DNA of 64,000 nt from Planktothricoides sp. SR001 (GTDB lineage: Bacteria; Cyanobacteriota; Cyanobacteriia; Cyanobacteriales; Laspinemataceae). The notes below the pieces were generated by a model, which worked only from the letters and a program-made list of their open reading frames with translations, ran no database searches and was not told the DNA's origin. The stretch covers positions 207,381-271,380 of the forward strand of contig NZ_LIUQ01000003.1 in assembly GCF_001276715.1 (NCBI RefSeq), in the 5' to 3' direction. Of this stretch, positions 25,612 through 35,342 are shown in pieces. The translations under genes were made by a program, and so were the position numbers. Numbering within the stretch: the first letter of the stretch is position 1; the number at the start of each line of letters is the position of its first letter.

Positions 25612-26346
25612 CTATCCAACTTGTGCATTTGGAGTCGCTGGATTGCTATTGGGTAGTTCCAAACAATAGCCAGCGCCGTACACAGTCTTAATATAGCGAG
25701 GATGGCGAGGATCTTTCTCCAGCTTGGTTCTCAAATGGCGGACATGAACCCGGATGGTTTCAATATCATCATCGGGGTCGTAGCCCCACACTTCTTTGAG
25801 AATTTCACTGGGAGAGACGGTTTGACCATGCCGTTGTAAGAGGCAATGTAGCAGTTCAAACTCCAAGTGAGTCAGCTTAACGGTTTTGCTAAACCAGATA
25901 GCTTCAAATCTTTCGGGAACTAAGGTTAATGGGCCGTAACTCAGGATTTCAGCGTGTTTGGCTGCTTCTGGGATGCGATCGGTTCTTCGCAACAGTGCCC
26001 GAACCCTGGCCAACAGTTCTTCTACTTCAAAGGGTTTAGTTAAGTAGTCATCAGCACCCGCATTGAAGCCTTCCACTTTATCCTGAGTTTGACCTAAAGC
26101 CGTCAACATTAACACGGGAATATTTCCTGTACGTTCATCTCGGCGGAGACGTTGACATACAGTAAATCCATCGACCCTAGGTAGCATCAGATCGAGAACG
26201 ATCAAGTCTGGCATAATCTGGAGAGCTAACGCTTGTCCCTTGATGCCATCTTCCGCTTGATCGACTTCATATCCTGCCATCTCTAGGTTGACAGCCACTA
26301 ATTCTGAGATTGCCTGGTCATCGTCGATGACAAGTATCCGAGCCAT
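25612..26346 (-). CDS. rpaA: OmpR-family response regulator RpaA
   Basis: RpaA is the master transcription factor of circadian clock output and also tunes phycobilisome energy transfer. The 244-aa protein starts [20 protein letters not shown]. Its receiver domain has phospho-acceptor Asp52 in [12 protein letters not shown] and the conserved Lys in [11 protein letters not shown]. The C-terminal winged helix contains [20 protein letters not shown] and [20 protein letters not shown], nearly the same as characterised RpaA proteins. The frame runs further upstream to 26433, but the family N-terminus begins at the ATG at 26346. The cognate kinase SasA is not in the window. Confidence 0.96.
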   Translation of the reverse strand: MARILVIDDDQAISELVAVNLEMAGYEVDQAEDGIKGQALALQIMPDLIVLDLMLPRVDGFTVCQRLRRDERTGNIPVLMLTALGQTQDKVEGFNAGADDYLTKPFEVEELLARVRALLRRTDRIPEAAKHAEILSYGPLTLVPERFEAIWFSKTVKLTHLEFELLHCLLQRHGQTVSPSEILKEVWGYDPDDDIETIRVHVRHLRTKLEKDPRHPRYIKTVYGAGYCLELPNSNPATPNAQVG

Positions 26347-26657
26347 GATTAAACGGTTTTCACTCTTGTGTTTGTATTGGTTCATTAAGAACCTGTTGCA
26401 GAACCTAAAGATTCCTGTACAAATTATAAGCACGAATCCTTAAATGTTTCCAAAATTCTTGTCATGGATATTGTGATGGACTGCCTTTGTGTTGCTAAGT
26501 CCTGGAGTGATTTAGGTGGAGATTTTTTCCTTGTGTCTTGTCTTGGACAGAGAAATACTTGCGATTTTAGGATGGTTGGATGATTTATGTTCGCTGCCCT
26601 CTGCCGAAGCAATCCCGAATGGCTTCGGGGCGATCGCAATTCCATTAATTCAAGAAA

Positions 26658-27299
26658 TCATAACTTTTGCCCGATGTTGTGGCGGAAATTTTCCGCGATA
26701 TCGGTCTGGTCTTTGGCCAAGTCTTCCGGTTTATTACAATTTTTTAACATAAGGCGGGCGGCTCGATCTACGGGAATTGAACTGACGGGAATTTGTTTGA
26801 GCCAACCTTGAAGCGATCGCCCCCCAGCTTGAATAAATACCTCTAAGGCTTTCTCCGCTTCTTTGCGGTAAAATCCACACATCGGTTCCCATCTTTCTGC
26901 CGACTGGGGAACCAAAGCTAAAATTTCCGGCGGTAGAGTCGATAGTTTTTGACTCCACTGGTGCAGGATACCACTGTCTAATTGGGGCATATCGCAAGCC
27001 AGCAGCAAAATCCACTCCGCCTCGATTTGAGCAAATCCTTGGGATAAGGCAATTAACGGGCCATTGCCCGGACTAGATTCTAGCAGCCATTGAACATCTC
27101 CGGTAATTGAGCCTTGATAGAGATCGGGCCTGGGAGTGAGGATATAAACCGATGACAGTAAAGGCAACTGGCGAATCGCCCCGACAACCCGTTGTAACAT
27201 TGGTTGACCATCCCACAGGATTAAGGCTTTGTCTCGTCCCATGCGAGAACTCTTGCCCCCAGCGAGGACAAGGGCGACCAGAAAAGGAGTAGTTGTCAT
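26658..27299 (-). CDS. mobA: Molybdenum cofactor guanylyltransferase (MobA-like)
   Basis: MobA attaches GMP to molybdopterin in molybdenum cofactor maturation. The 213-aa protein begins MTTTPFLVALVLAGGKSSRMGRDK; the core LAGGKSSRMGRDKALI is the nucleotidyltransferase signature. It also has ACDMPQLD, the metal-binding Asp motif, and GPLIALSQGF. Length is normal. It is a single gene on its strand. Molybdenum enzymes that would use the product are not in the window. The cyanobacterial NTP-transferase family includes close relatives, so a different nucleotidyl acceptor is possible. Confidence 0.88.
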   Translation of the reverse strand: MTTTPFLVALVLAGGKSSRMGRDKALILWDGQPMLQRVVGAIRQLPLLSSVYILTPRPDLYQGSITGDVQWLLESSPGNGPLIALSQGFAQIEAEWILLLACDMPQLDSGILHQWSQKLSTLPPEILALVPQSAERWEPMCGFYRKEAEKALEVFIQAGGRSLQGWLKQIPVSSIPVDRAARLMLKNCNKPEDLAKDQTDIAENFRHNIGQKL

Positions 27300-27491
27300 T
27301 TTTTTGTTTCAGGAACAGTACACAGAAACCCGGTTTCTGATTCCCTCAAGTTAATTGCCAGCCTAACACACCCTACACCCTCAGTTTACTATTACGATGT
27401 ATTTAAACTTAATTACTATTACGATGTATTTAAAACCAATAACTAATTAGCAATTGCCGAGCGATCGCTATCCAAAAATAAAATAACCCCC

Positions 27492-27562
27492 AATCCGTTG
27501 CCAAGCCCCATCCGTTGCCAATCCGTTGCCAAGCCCCATCCGTTGCCAATCCGTTGCCAAGC
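27492..27562. repeat. 28-bp direct repeat upstream of the sulfurtransferase
   Basis: Two and a half tandem copies of a 28-bp unit starting AATCCGTTGCCAAGCCCC lie at 27492-27519, 27520-27547 and 27548-27562. The unit itself contains CCGTTGCC twice. It occupies the promoter or leader region of the 27612 gene. Confidence 0.9.
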
Positions 27563-27611
27563 GCTCCTGGGATAAAATAAATGTTTGAATCAACCAAAGA
27601 ATCATCTAATA

Positions 27612-28445
27612 ATGGACAATAGTTTTATTGTTTCGGCGCAATGGCTTTCGGAGCATTTGGCAGATAGTGCCAAAGAAAATATTGAACTCGCGATCGCCGA
27701 CTGTCGGTTTTCTCTGGCAGATCCCAACCTGGGGGAGCAACAATACCAAGCGGGTCATATTCCCGGCGCTCATTATCTCAGCCTCGATCGCGACTTAGCC
27801 TCAGCGGTACAGCAACATGGGGGACGGCATCCTCTACCCAATCCGGATCAACTCGCAGCCAAACTATCCAGCATAGGGGTGACATCCCAAAAAACCCTGG
27901 TAGTGGCCTATGATGATTCGCGATTTGCCTTTGCCTCTCGTTTGTGGTGGCTGTTGCGCTACATGGGACATGACCGGGTGGTGGTATTAGACGGCGGCTG
28001 GAAAGGCTGGCAAGCAGGGGGCTATCCCGTCAGTCAAGCAGTTCCGACAGTGACACCGGGCAACTTTATTCCCCAGCTAAAGCCGGAAATGGTGGTGGAT
28101 ATCGACACCGTAAAAGCCCGCAAAGATTTACCAGAAGTCGCCTTGGTGGATTCCCGGGAGCGCGATCGCTATCTAGGCAAAGTCGAACCCATCGATCCCA
28201 TTGCCGGACATATTCCTGGTGCGGTCAACTACTGCTGGCAAGATGTCACCGACCCTGAAGCCAAAGCCAAACCCGCCTCGGAACAACGGCAACGCTGGAC
28301 TGAAATCGAAGCCGCCAAAGAAATCATCGTCTACTGTGGTTCTGGGGTAACGGCTTGCGTCAACCTTTTATCTTTAGAAATGGCTGGCATTGCCGACGCT
28401 AAACTCTACGTCGGTAGCTGGAGTGATTGGTGCTCTTATTTATAG
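27612..28445 (+). CDS. Thiosulfate/3-mercaptopyruvate sulfurtransferase (double rhodanese)
   Basis: This enzyme transfers sulfane sulfur from thiosulfate or mercaptopyruvate to a thiol or cyanide acceptor. The 277-aa protein contains two rhodanese domains. The inactive first has GHIPGAHYLSLDRDL and VVLDGGWKGW. The catalytic second has HIPGAVNYCW and the active-site loop YCGSGVTAC. The CGSGVTA loop is the one usual in the mercaptopyruvate/thiosulfate group. The ATG at 27612 is chosen; the frame also offers a TTG at 27585. The TAG stop is the first three bases of an 11-bp tandem repeat. Confidence 0.92.
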   Translation: MDNSFIVSAQWLSEHLADSAKENIELAIADCRFSLADPNLGEQQYQAGHIPGAHYLSLDRDLASAVQQHGGRHPLPNPDQLAAKLSSIGVTSQKTLVVAYDDSRFAFASRLWWLLRYMGHDRVVVLDGGWKGWQAGGYPVSQAVPTVTPGNFIPQLKPEMVVDIDTVKARKDLPEVALVDSRERDRYLGKVEPIDPIAGHIPGAVNYCWQDVTDPEAKAKPASEQRQRWTEIEAAKEIIVYCGSGVTACVNLLSLEMAGIADAKLYVGSWSDWCSYL

Positions 28446-28526
28446 TCACTTGATAGTCACTTGATAGTCACTTGATAGTCACTTGATAGTCACTTGATAG
28501 TCACTTGATAGTCACTTGATAGTCAC
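28443..28526. repeat. 11-bp tandem repeat starting at the sulfurtransferase stop codon
   Basis: Eight copies of TAGTCACTTGA (the last partial) form a perfect array. The first TAG is the stop codon of the preceding gene. The period is close to one helical turn of DNA. Confidence 0.97.
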
Positions 28527-28553
28527 GACTTAAAACCCGTGGCTATCAGAAGT

Positions 28554-28578
28554 AAACCCGCGTAAATGCGGGTTTTTT
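28554..28578 (+). terminator. Intrinsic terminator of the sulfurtransferase gene
   Basis: AAACCCGC pairs with GCGGGTTT around GTAAAT, followed by a T run. It lies downstream of the 11-bp repeat array. Confidence 0.88.
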
Positions 28579-28624
28579 AGCTCCCCTGCCTCCCACAAGA
28601 ATACGAGAAGCCCCCCAAACCCCT

Positions 28625-28951
28625 CTAATTCTCCTGACTCGGATATTCACTCAGGAGACTGGCTAACAATTGGGTACTTTTATATTCACTGAGAAAAGAT
28701 TGGGGAAAATTAGGAATTGCTCGGCGACACCGTTGAATAATTTGAGTAACCACCGTGCGATCGCCATTCCACTCTAACTTAGCTTTTGCGGCTAAAATAT
28801 GCTTAATATCTGAAAATACTCTAACCAAACTAAAATAATCCTGACCCACCAAGACCGCAGGGTAACGTTCATCAGACCCAGGCAAACGAATATGGCAGGT
28901 TTGATACTTATTTCTAGATAATAAAATTTGGCTATTTTGAAATCTAGCCAT
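28625..28951 (-). CDS. Hypothetical protein, 108 aa
   Basis: The product begins MARFQNSQILLSRNKYQTCH and contains SLVRVFSDIKHILAAKAKLE. It looks like a small soluble alpha/beta protein of the kind conserved in cyanobacteria without known function, but I do not recognise the family. A possible 56-aa gene (28997-29167) ends 45 bp upstream on the same strand and may be cotranscribed. Confidence 0.65.
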   Translation of the reverse strand: MARFQNSQILLSRNKYQTCHIRLPGSDERYPAVLVGQDYFSLVRVFSDIKHILAAKAKLEWNGDRTVVTQIIQRCRRAIPNFPQSFLSEYKSTQLLASLLSEYPSQEN

Positions 28952-28996
28952 CTCTGTATTTTTAGGAAACTGACCTGCCTCTGATAGAATTCGTGA

Positions 28997-29167
28997 TTAT
29001 GTACCCAAGGACTCAGAATAACCAGGAGAGAAATGGTTTGCTGTCACATTTTTTCCGGTTTTGTCTGATTGTTGTTTAGCTTGTTGTTCGAGTTGCTGGG
29101 CGATCCTTAATATTTCTCTCGCTTTTTGTCTGAGTTGTCGGGCTAAGTCAACGGAGTTGTCATACAT
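28997..29167 (-). CDS. Possible small coiled-coil protein, 56 aa
   Basis: The frame starts ATG-TAT-GAC at 29167. The product MYDNSVDLARQLRQKAREIL continues into an amphipathic, Gln-rich helix (IAQQLEQQAKQQSDK) and then a polar tail. The regular heptad-like pattern argues for real coding. A good AGGA motif exists upstream but is better spaced for another out-of-frame ATG at 29172. Its placement 45 bp before the 28951 gene suggests an operon. Confidence 0.4.
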   Translation of the reverse strand: MYDNSVDLARQLRQKAREILRIAQQLEQQAKQQSDKTGKNVTANHFSPGYSESLGT

Positions 29168-29590
29168 CCCATTTGCGTTCCTTCTGGTTTATACCGTGAA
29201 AAAGAGGATTATTGTTAATTTTTGTAAAAAAATCAGCAATTGACTGAGAAAGTCTCAGGATAATATTGTAGGCCAAATTTTGCCAATCATCGGTTAATCG
29301 GCAAATACGGCATTCATTGGCTATTACCTAGGGTTTCCGGAGTTGAACCGATCTATTGTAGGATGAGGCGATCGCCAAAGCAATTTTTTGGCCGGACAAC
29401 CACCGAGATTCAAACAACTTAACCACAAAATTTTCTGGAAATTGGTTGTTAACCAGATATTATAGATAATGAGTTCGGATTAACTCGTAGTCGCTGTTGA
29501 TAGATTTCTTAAATCTACAATTTCAACTGCTGTTGAACATTTATTGAACCTTTGTTGAACCTTAAATAGTTTCTTATCGGTAAGCATATT
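29168..29590. other. Intergenic region before the multi-PAS kinase
   Basis: 423 bp without a convincing gene or strong hairpin. It presumably contains the promoter of the large kinase gene. Nothing more specific is seen. Confidence 0.5.
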
Positions 29591-32500
29591 ATGGCTAATG
29601 ACCAGAGCAACTATAAATATAAATCCGCGAAAAATCAGCCAAAAAAAGCGCATATGGGGAAAGAAATGGCCAACTTAGCCGCCTTAACAGCCGAATTTAA
29701 TCAGCGATACGATCATCTGCCTTTTCCTTGCTTTCTCTTGGATCGATTTGGCAATATTATTGCCGTGAATTCGGCGGAAATTTATCAACTAGGCTACACG
29801 GTTGAAGAGTTAAAGCAGACGGATATTTTTTCTTTAACATATTGGCCTAACTTTTCTAAAAAAAATCAGTTAATTAATTGGCTAAATTATAATAAAAAAC
29901 AACATAATATACAAGATATAATAGCAAAAAATTATGAATTAAACCAGTACGTAAAGCCAGATTGCTTAGGTCAAATTTGCTCAAAAAATAACCAGTGCTT
30001 CTGGTTTAAAATAATTCCCGTTGTTATCCAGTTGGGAGACAATGAATCTGAGAAAGAATCTTACAAATGTTTGATTTGCCAAGATGTGACTAACTTTCAT
30101 CTAGAGCATCAATCTCATGCGATTTTTTTGGATGAATTGATGCAAATGACTCAAGATGTAATTTTATATTTGGATGCCGAAGGCAAGATTCGCCGATTTA
30201 GTCAGACATTTCTGGAATTATCCGGCTATGAAGCGAAGGATTTACAGGAAAAAAGTATCTTAACGGTCTTAGACACCGGGAATAATTTTCAGGAATTAGG
30301 GGATTGGCAATGGTATCAAAGTCTTTTTACCAAAGAGGAAACATTAGTTAATGGCACCACGGAGCATTCCACCGCTAAGTTTATTCACTCGATTATCTGT
30401 AAAAATGGCTCAAAAGTCGAGATATTTTGGACGATTCATGGTGTAAAAAATTCCGCTACAGTTCCTTGGGAGTGGATTTGGTTTGGTCAAACAGTTTTTA
30501 ACTATATTCCAGAAGTATCCGCTACTCTCACCCAAGCCGATCAAAAAATATCAGTAAAACCTAGTTTAGAAAATTTCGCCGATGCGGTGGCGGTATTTGA
30601 TAAAAACTACCGATATATTTATATCAACTCAGCGATGAAAGAAGCGCTAAATTTAGAGAATAAACAAGTAATCGGCAAAACCAATAAAGAGCTAAATATC
30701 CCCGAAAAATTGAAGAAGTTCTGGGAAGACAACTTAGCGGCAGTTGTGCAAACGGGGAAAACCGTTGAAGATAAATTCTTGTTTCCCCTGGAACAACCTA
30801 AGTCAGGAGAAGCTAGAAAATTACAGAAAAATAAATCACAGAAAAATAAATTTGTGCATCAATGGTATGAAGTTTGCTGGTTGCCTTTATGGGGTTCTAC
30901 TAACTCAGTGGATTGGATTTTTACCATTGCTCGGAAAATTAGCCATCCGCTTGCCGATCGCCCGGTGGGGGAATTGGCGGAAAATTCCTTATCTGAATAT
31001 GCTCAGAAAACCATTGAGTCACATATTCAGATATACTTTGAAAATCTCGATTGGTTAATCAGAAACGCCGAAGATGTGAATCTAGATATTTCCAAGAAAA
31101 ATTTAATTATTTATTGGGAAATTTTAAATAAAGAAATCAAAAAAGAGGTGGCTAATAAACACCGCCTAGAGAAAGCATTGCAAGAGAACCAAGAACGATT
31201 AAATTTGATAATTAATACGAATGCTGATGGATTGATGATTTTAGATAAAGTGGGTAATATATTGTTTATTAATACAGCAGGAGCGGCGATTTTTGGGCGG
31301 CCTAAAAAAGATTTAATCGGCAAATGGTTAGGGCGACCAATCATTACCCATGAAATCACGGAGTTAGAAATTTTATTGCCGAATCTGCAAGTGGCGATCG
31401 CCCAAATGCAGGTGGTAGAAATTCCCTGGACTCAGGTGGAAACTTATACTCAAAATTGTTTAATCGAACCCATGACTGGGGAGGAAAAAAGTAGCTTAAA
31501 AGTTGGCCAAGAGCAAGACAAAAGAGATAGTATTGCCTATTTAAGTTCTTTGCGAGATGTCACCGAGCAAAAACAAGCATTCGATCGCCTATTGTGGATG
31601 CAACAAGCGATTGAAAGTGCTTCGGATGCGATCGCGATCGCGAACCGAACCGGAGAAGTGGTGTATCAAAATCCTGCCTTTGGTCAGCTATTTGAATATA
31701 AAGATTGCCAGGAAATTAATCAGTTAAATCCATCGCCAGATATTGAGGTATTTACCTCAAGCAATTATCCTAAATTTTTATCAAATCTTTTACGGCACAG
31801 TCCCTTAATTTCTCCCCTTTTTACTGACAAAAAGCTGGCGGAAGAAGTGCTGAAATGCGTGAGAAATGGTCAGTCTTGGCAAGGGGAAGTGACAATGCAG
31901 TCGCAGACCGGGAAAGTGATGCAGATTGCCCTGAAAGCGGATACTATTGAAAATTACCCCGGTCATATTATTGGCTTAATTTGTACTTATACGAATGTCA
32001 CCGAACGCCGCAAAGCAGAAGAGATGTTGCGAATATCCTGGGCGCAAAATCAAGCGATGTTCGAGACTATTCCAGATATGTTATGTCGCATGAGTAAAGA
32101 TGGAACTTATCTGGAATGTAGCGAAAATAGCGCCACGAAGTTTTATCATAATTTATCGGATTATATTGGCAAAAATTGCCAGGAAATTCTGCCTTATTTT
32201 TTAGCGAAAGAACAAATGGCAGCGATCGCTAAAGCCTTGGAAACTAAAAAAGTTCAAGTGTTTGAATATCAGCTAGTTTTGCCGGGAGAAAATGGCGAAA
32301 ACCGTCTCTATGATTATGAATCTAGAGTGGCGGCAATTGACGACCATGAAGTCTTAACAATGGTAAGGGATGTCAGCGACAAAGCGGAAGTCCAGCGATC
32401 GCTCAAAGAGTCGGAAGAACGCTATCGCACTCTCACGGAAACATCCCAAGATATGATTTTTATTTTTAATCGGGATACATCGATTAATTATGTGAATACC

Positions 32501-34633
32501 TTTGCCGCTCATAAATTAGGCAGCGATCCAGAAAAATTAATCGGCAAATCGGTGCAAGAAATTTTTCCCCGTCCTTTAGCGGCGGAACTTGCCAATAAAA
32601 TTTACCAAGTTTTGCGATCAAAAACCCAGATTACCTTAGAAGAAAAACTGGATCTTAAATGTCAACCCATATGGCTGCATTTTTCTTTAGTTCCCCTACG
32701 CAATGAGGCGGGAATTCTCACCGCAGTTTTGGCGGTGGCTCGCAATATTACAGAACGGATCCAAGGAGAAGCCGCCCTCAAAGAAAGCCAGGAAAAATTG
32801 CGCCAAAGCGAACAACAATTGATTCGGACTTTAGCCACAGCCCCCATTGGTATTGCCACCTGCGATCTCAATGGCGACTTTAAGAGCGTGAATCCGGCGT
32901 TATGTGAGATGTTGGGCTATTTTGCTTTGGATTTAAGAAAAATGTCGTTGGGGGATCTGGTTCCCGAGTGCGATCGCTCCCGGTTTCAAACTTGGATCAA
33001 CATATTCTCAGAAAGCAATCTGTCTCAGTCGCAAAAAGAATATACTTTGATTCGCAAAGATGGCAGCGAAATCATCGCCACGATTCGAGTTGCCCTAGTT
33101 AGAGATCCACAGGAGAAAGCCCTTCAGTTGGTGGCGACTATTGAAGATATTACCGAACGCAAGCGATCGCAGGAACAGTTACTCCTTTTAAGTAAAGCGG
33201 TGGAAAGTGCCTCAGATGCGATCGCGATTACGGACTGTCATGGGCGATCCACTTATCACAATCCAGCATTTATCCAATTATTTGGCTTCTCTGCTGCGGA
33301 ACTAGCCACCGTCGGTGGGCTGCCCATCCTCTATCGAGATCCGGATATCGCCCTGGAAGTCTTTAGTACCATCTTCCAAGAAGGTTCTTGGCAAGGGGAA
33401 GTAGAAATGTTGAGCTATCGGGGGATTGTCCGACAAATTTTTCTCCGCACCGATGCCATTCAAGATGCTACGGGAGAAATCATCGCCTTTTTGGGGATTT
33501 ACCGGGATATCACCGATCGCAAACAGGCGATTGATGCTTTAGCGGAAAGCGAGGAACGCTTCCGCACTCTGGCGGATACTGCCCCGGTCTTGATTTGGTT
33601 AGCCGACCCTTATGGCAACTATACCTTTTTTAATCAGACTTGGTTGCAGTTCACCGGACGCACCCTCGAACAAGAACAAGGTCAAGGTTGGATGAACCAG
33701 ATGCATCCAGAGGATTTTGACCATTGTTTACAGGAATATCTCAGGGCGATCGAGCAGGAGGAGGCCTTTCGACTCTTGTATCGCTTGCGCCGAAGTGATG
33801 GGGAATACCGATGGCTGCTGAATACGGGAGTGGCCCGGAAAACTCCCGCTGGAAATTTGGCCGGTTATATTGGTTGCTGCATTGATATCAGCGATCGCAA
33901 AGAATTAGAAGAAAAATTAGCCGAACGAGCGAAACAGCTAGAACAGTCCAACGCGGAACTCGAACAGTTTGCTTATGTCGCCTCTCACGATTTACAGGAA
34001 CCCTTGCGGACGATCGCCAGCTATACTCAACTCTTGGCCAAACGCTATGAAGGAAAGTTAGACGAAAAAGCTGACAAGTATATTCATTATGTGGTTGATG
34101 GCGCTCAACGAATGCAGACTTTAATCGATGATTTGCTAAAATATTCGCGAGTCAGTACCCGGCGCCAAGAATTTCAGCCCGTCAACTGCCAAGAAATTTT
34201 TGAACAGGCGATCGCACATCTGAAAGTCGCTATTCGGCAAGCCTCGGCGGAAATATTTATCGACCCTAGCTGTCCATGTTTGCCCACAGTCTTAGGGGAT
34301 GAAACCCAACTCATCCAACTATTTCAGAACTTAATCAGCAACGCCATTAAATACCGACAACCAGAAGTTAGACCCATAATTAAAATTGCGGCAAAGCCTT
34401 GGCAAAATCATTGGTTATTTGCGATCGAAGATAATGGAATTGGCATTGATCCCCAAAACAATGAGCGGATATTCTTAATTTTTCAGCGCTTACATACTCG
34501 CAATGAATATCCCGGAACTGGGATTGGTCTGGCGGTTTGTCACAAGATTGTGGAACGGCACCAAGGTCGCATTTGGGTTGAATCCCAACTCGGTCAAGGT
34601 TCCACATTTTATTTTACATTGCCTCAAATCTAG
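29591..34633 (+). CDS. Large multi-PAS sensor histidine kinase, 1680 aa
   Basis: This is a soluble sensor kinase with a long chain of PAS/PAC modules. Recurrent starts such as NTNADGLMILDKVGNILFIN, ESASDAIAIANRTGEVVYQN, ETSQDMIFIFNRDTSINYVN and DTAPVLIWLADPYGNYTFFN, with PAC ends such as ITERK and ISDRK, indicate about eight to nine copies. The kinase core has phospho-acceptor His1466 in ASHDLQEPLRT, N-box FQNLISNAIKYRQ, G1 EDNGIGID and G2 GTGIGLAVCHKIVERH. It belongs to the phytochrome-like kinase group. No membrane segment is seen. The receiver-kinase at 35343 follows 700 bp downstream and may be functionally linked, but this is a guess. Confidence 0.95.
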   Translation: MANDQSNYKYKSAKNQPKKAHMGKEMANLAALTAEFNQRYDHLPFPCFLLDRFGNIIAVNSAEIYQLGYTVEELKQTDIFSLTYWPNFSKKNQLINWLNYNKKQHNIQDIIAKNYELNQYVKPDCLGQICSKNNQCFWFKIIPVVIQLGDNESEKESYKCLICQDVTNFHLEHQSHAIFLDELMQMTQDVILYLDAEGKIRRFSQTFLELSGYEAKDLQEKSILTVLDTGNNFQELGDWQWYQSLFTKEETLVNGTTEHSTAKFIHSIICKNGSKVEIFWTIHGVKNSATVPWEWIWFGQTVFNYIPEVSATLTQADQKISVKPSLENFADAVAVFDKNYRYIYINSAMKEALNLENKQVIGKTNKELNIPEKLKKFWEDNLAAVVQTGKTVEDKFLFPLEQPKSGEARKLQKNKSQKNKFVHQWYEVCWLPLWGSTNSVDWIFTIARKISHPLADRPVGELAENSLSEYAQKTIESHIQIYFENLDWLIRNAEDVNLDISKKNLIIYWEILNKEIKKEVANKHRLEKALQENQERLNLIINTNADGLMILDKVGNILFINTAGAAIFGRPKKDLIGKWLGRPIITHEITELEILLPNLQVAIAQMQVVEIPWTQVETYTQNCLIEPMTGEEKSSLKVGQEQDKRDSIAYLSSLRDVTEQKQAFDRLLWMQQAIESASDAIAIANRTGEVVYQNPAFGQLFEYKDCQEINQLNPSPDIEVFTSSNYPKFLSNLLRHSPLISPLFTDKKLAEEVLKCVRNGQSWQGEVTMQSQTGKVMQIALKADTIENYPGHIIGLICTYTNVTERRKAEEMLRISWAQNQAMFETIPDMLCRMSKDGTYLECSENSATKFYHNLSDYIGKNCQEILPYFLAKEQMAAIAKALETKKVQVFEYQLVLPGENGENRLYDYESRVAAIDDHEVLTMVRDVSDKAEVQRSLKESEERYRTLTETSQDMIFIFNRDTSINYVNTFAAHKLGSDPEKLIGKSVQEIFPRPLAAELANKIYQVLRSKTQITLEEKLDLKCQPIWLHFSLVPLRNEAGILTAVLAVARNITERIQGEAALKESQEKLRQSEQQLIRTLATAPIGIATCDLNGDFKSVNPALCEMLGYFALDLRKMSLGDLVPECDRSRFQTWINIFSESNLSQSQKEYTLIRKDGSEIIATIRVALVRDPQEKALQLVATIEDITERKRSQEQLLLLSKAVESASDAIAITDCHGRSTYHNPAFIQLFGFSAAELATVGGLPILYRDPDIALEVFSTIFQEGSWQGEVEMLSYRGIVRQIFLRTDAIQDATGEIIAFLGIYRDITDRKQAIDALAESEERFRTLADTAPVLIWLADPYGNYTFFNQTWLQFTGRTLEQEQGQGWMNQMHPEDFDHCLQEYLRAIEQEEAFRLLYRLRRSDGEYRWLLNTGVARKTPAGNLAGYIGCCIDISDRKELEEKLAERAKQLEQSNAELEQFAYVASHDLQEPLRTIASYTQLLAKRYEGKLDEKADKYIHYVVDGAQRMQTLIDDLLKYSRVSTRRQEFQPVNCQEIFEQAIAHLKVAIRQASAEIFIDPSCPCLPTVLGDETQLIQLFQNLISNAIKYRQPEVRPIIKIAAKPWQNHWLFAIEDNGIGIDPQNNERIFLIFQRLHTRNEYPGTGIGLAVCHKIVERHQGRIWVESQLGQGSTFYFTLPQI

Positions 34634-35342
34634 TCATTAGTCATTAAAATGATATAAATAAAGCTCCACTGATTTCCCAAGCTTAACCCAGGAAAATCTA
34701 ACTTAATTTAATCTGGTTTACGCTCGGTTTTGCCATCTCTTGAACCCGATGATGGCTGATGCTGATATCCTTGAGTAATGTGATTGGCATAATATGATTG
34801 ACAATTACATCAGTAGAAAAAACATGATTAATGGCAATCCACCAATCCAAAAAACTGTGGCGCCAAAGCCGCAAATTCTTAATAATATTTTAATTATTAG
34901 AGCGGCAGAAATTCCTCAAGAGTTATTTATTTGCCTGATAAATACTAAATGTCATGGTTTTTTGTCAAAAGTTAGTGGCTAGAATGAACATACCATAATG
35001 GGGTGGCGATCGCCACACTCTCCTTCATCGCTGATTAAAAGGGTCAGCCAAATCTTCGGTGACAACTAAAAAAATATTGGATATAATAAAATTATTCAAG
35101 TTATTCAAGTAAAATTGGCGAATACCAGGTGCTTCCAGTCTTTTTACTCAATTGGAGGATTTATAGAAAAATAACTTTTTATATAAATGGTCTAGATAAA
35201 CATAGCTTATGATTTGATTGGAGATTCAAGCAACTGACAAAAATGTCTATTCATCCTTAATTAATTCAACAATAATTAGGAAATTGTCCAATAAGAAAAA
35301 TCAAACCACTAAAAAAATTGAAAAATATTCATAAAATTGGCC
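34634..35342. other. Intergenic region between two kinase genes
   Basis: 709 AT-rich bases with no convincing gene, RNA or strong terminator. A 62-codon frame at 34794 lacks a ribosome-binding site and protein-like composition. Confidence 0.5.

Noticed and set aside
34794..34982. 62-aa frame between the two kinases
   Set aside because: No ribosome-binding site, low-complexity composition and no similarity to a known small protein.
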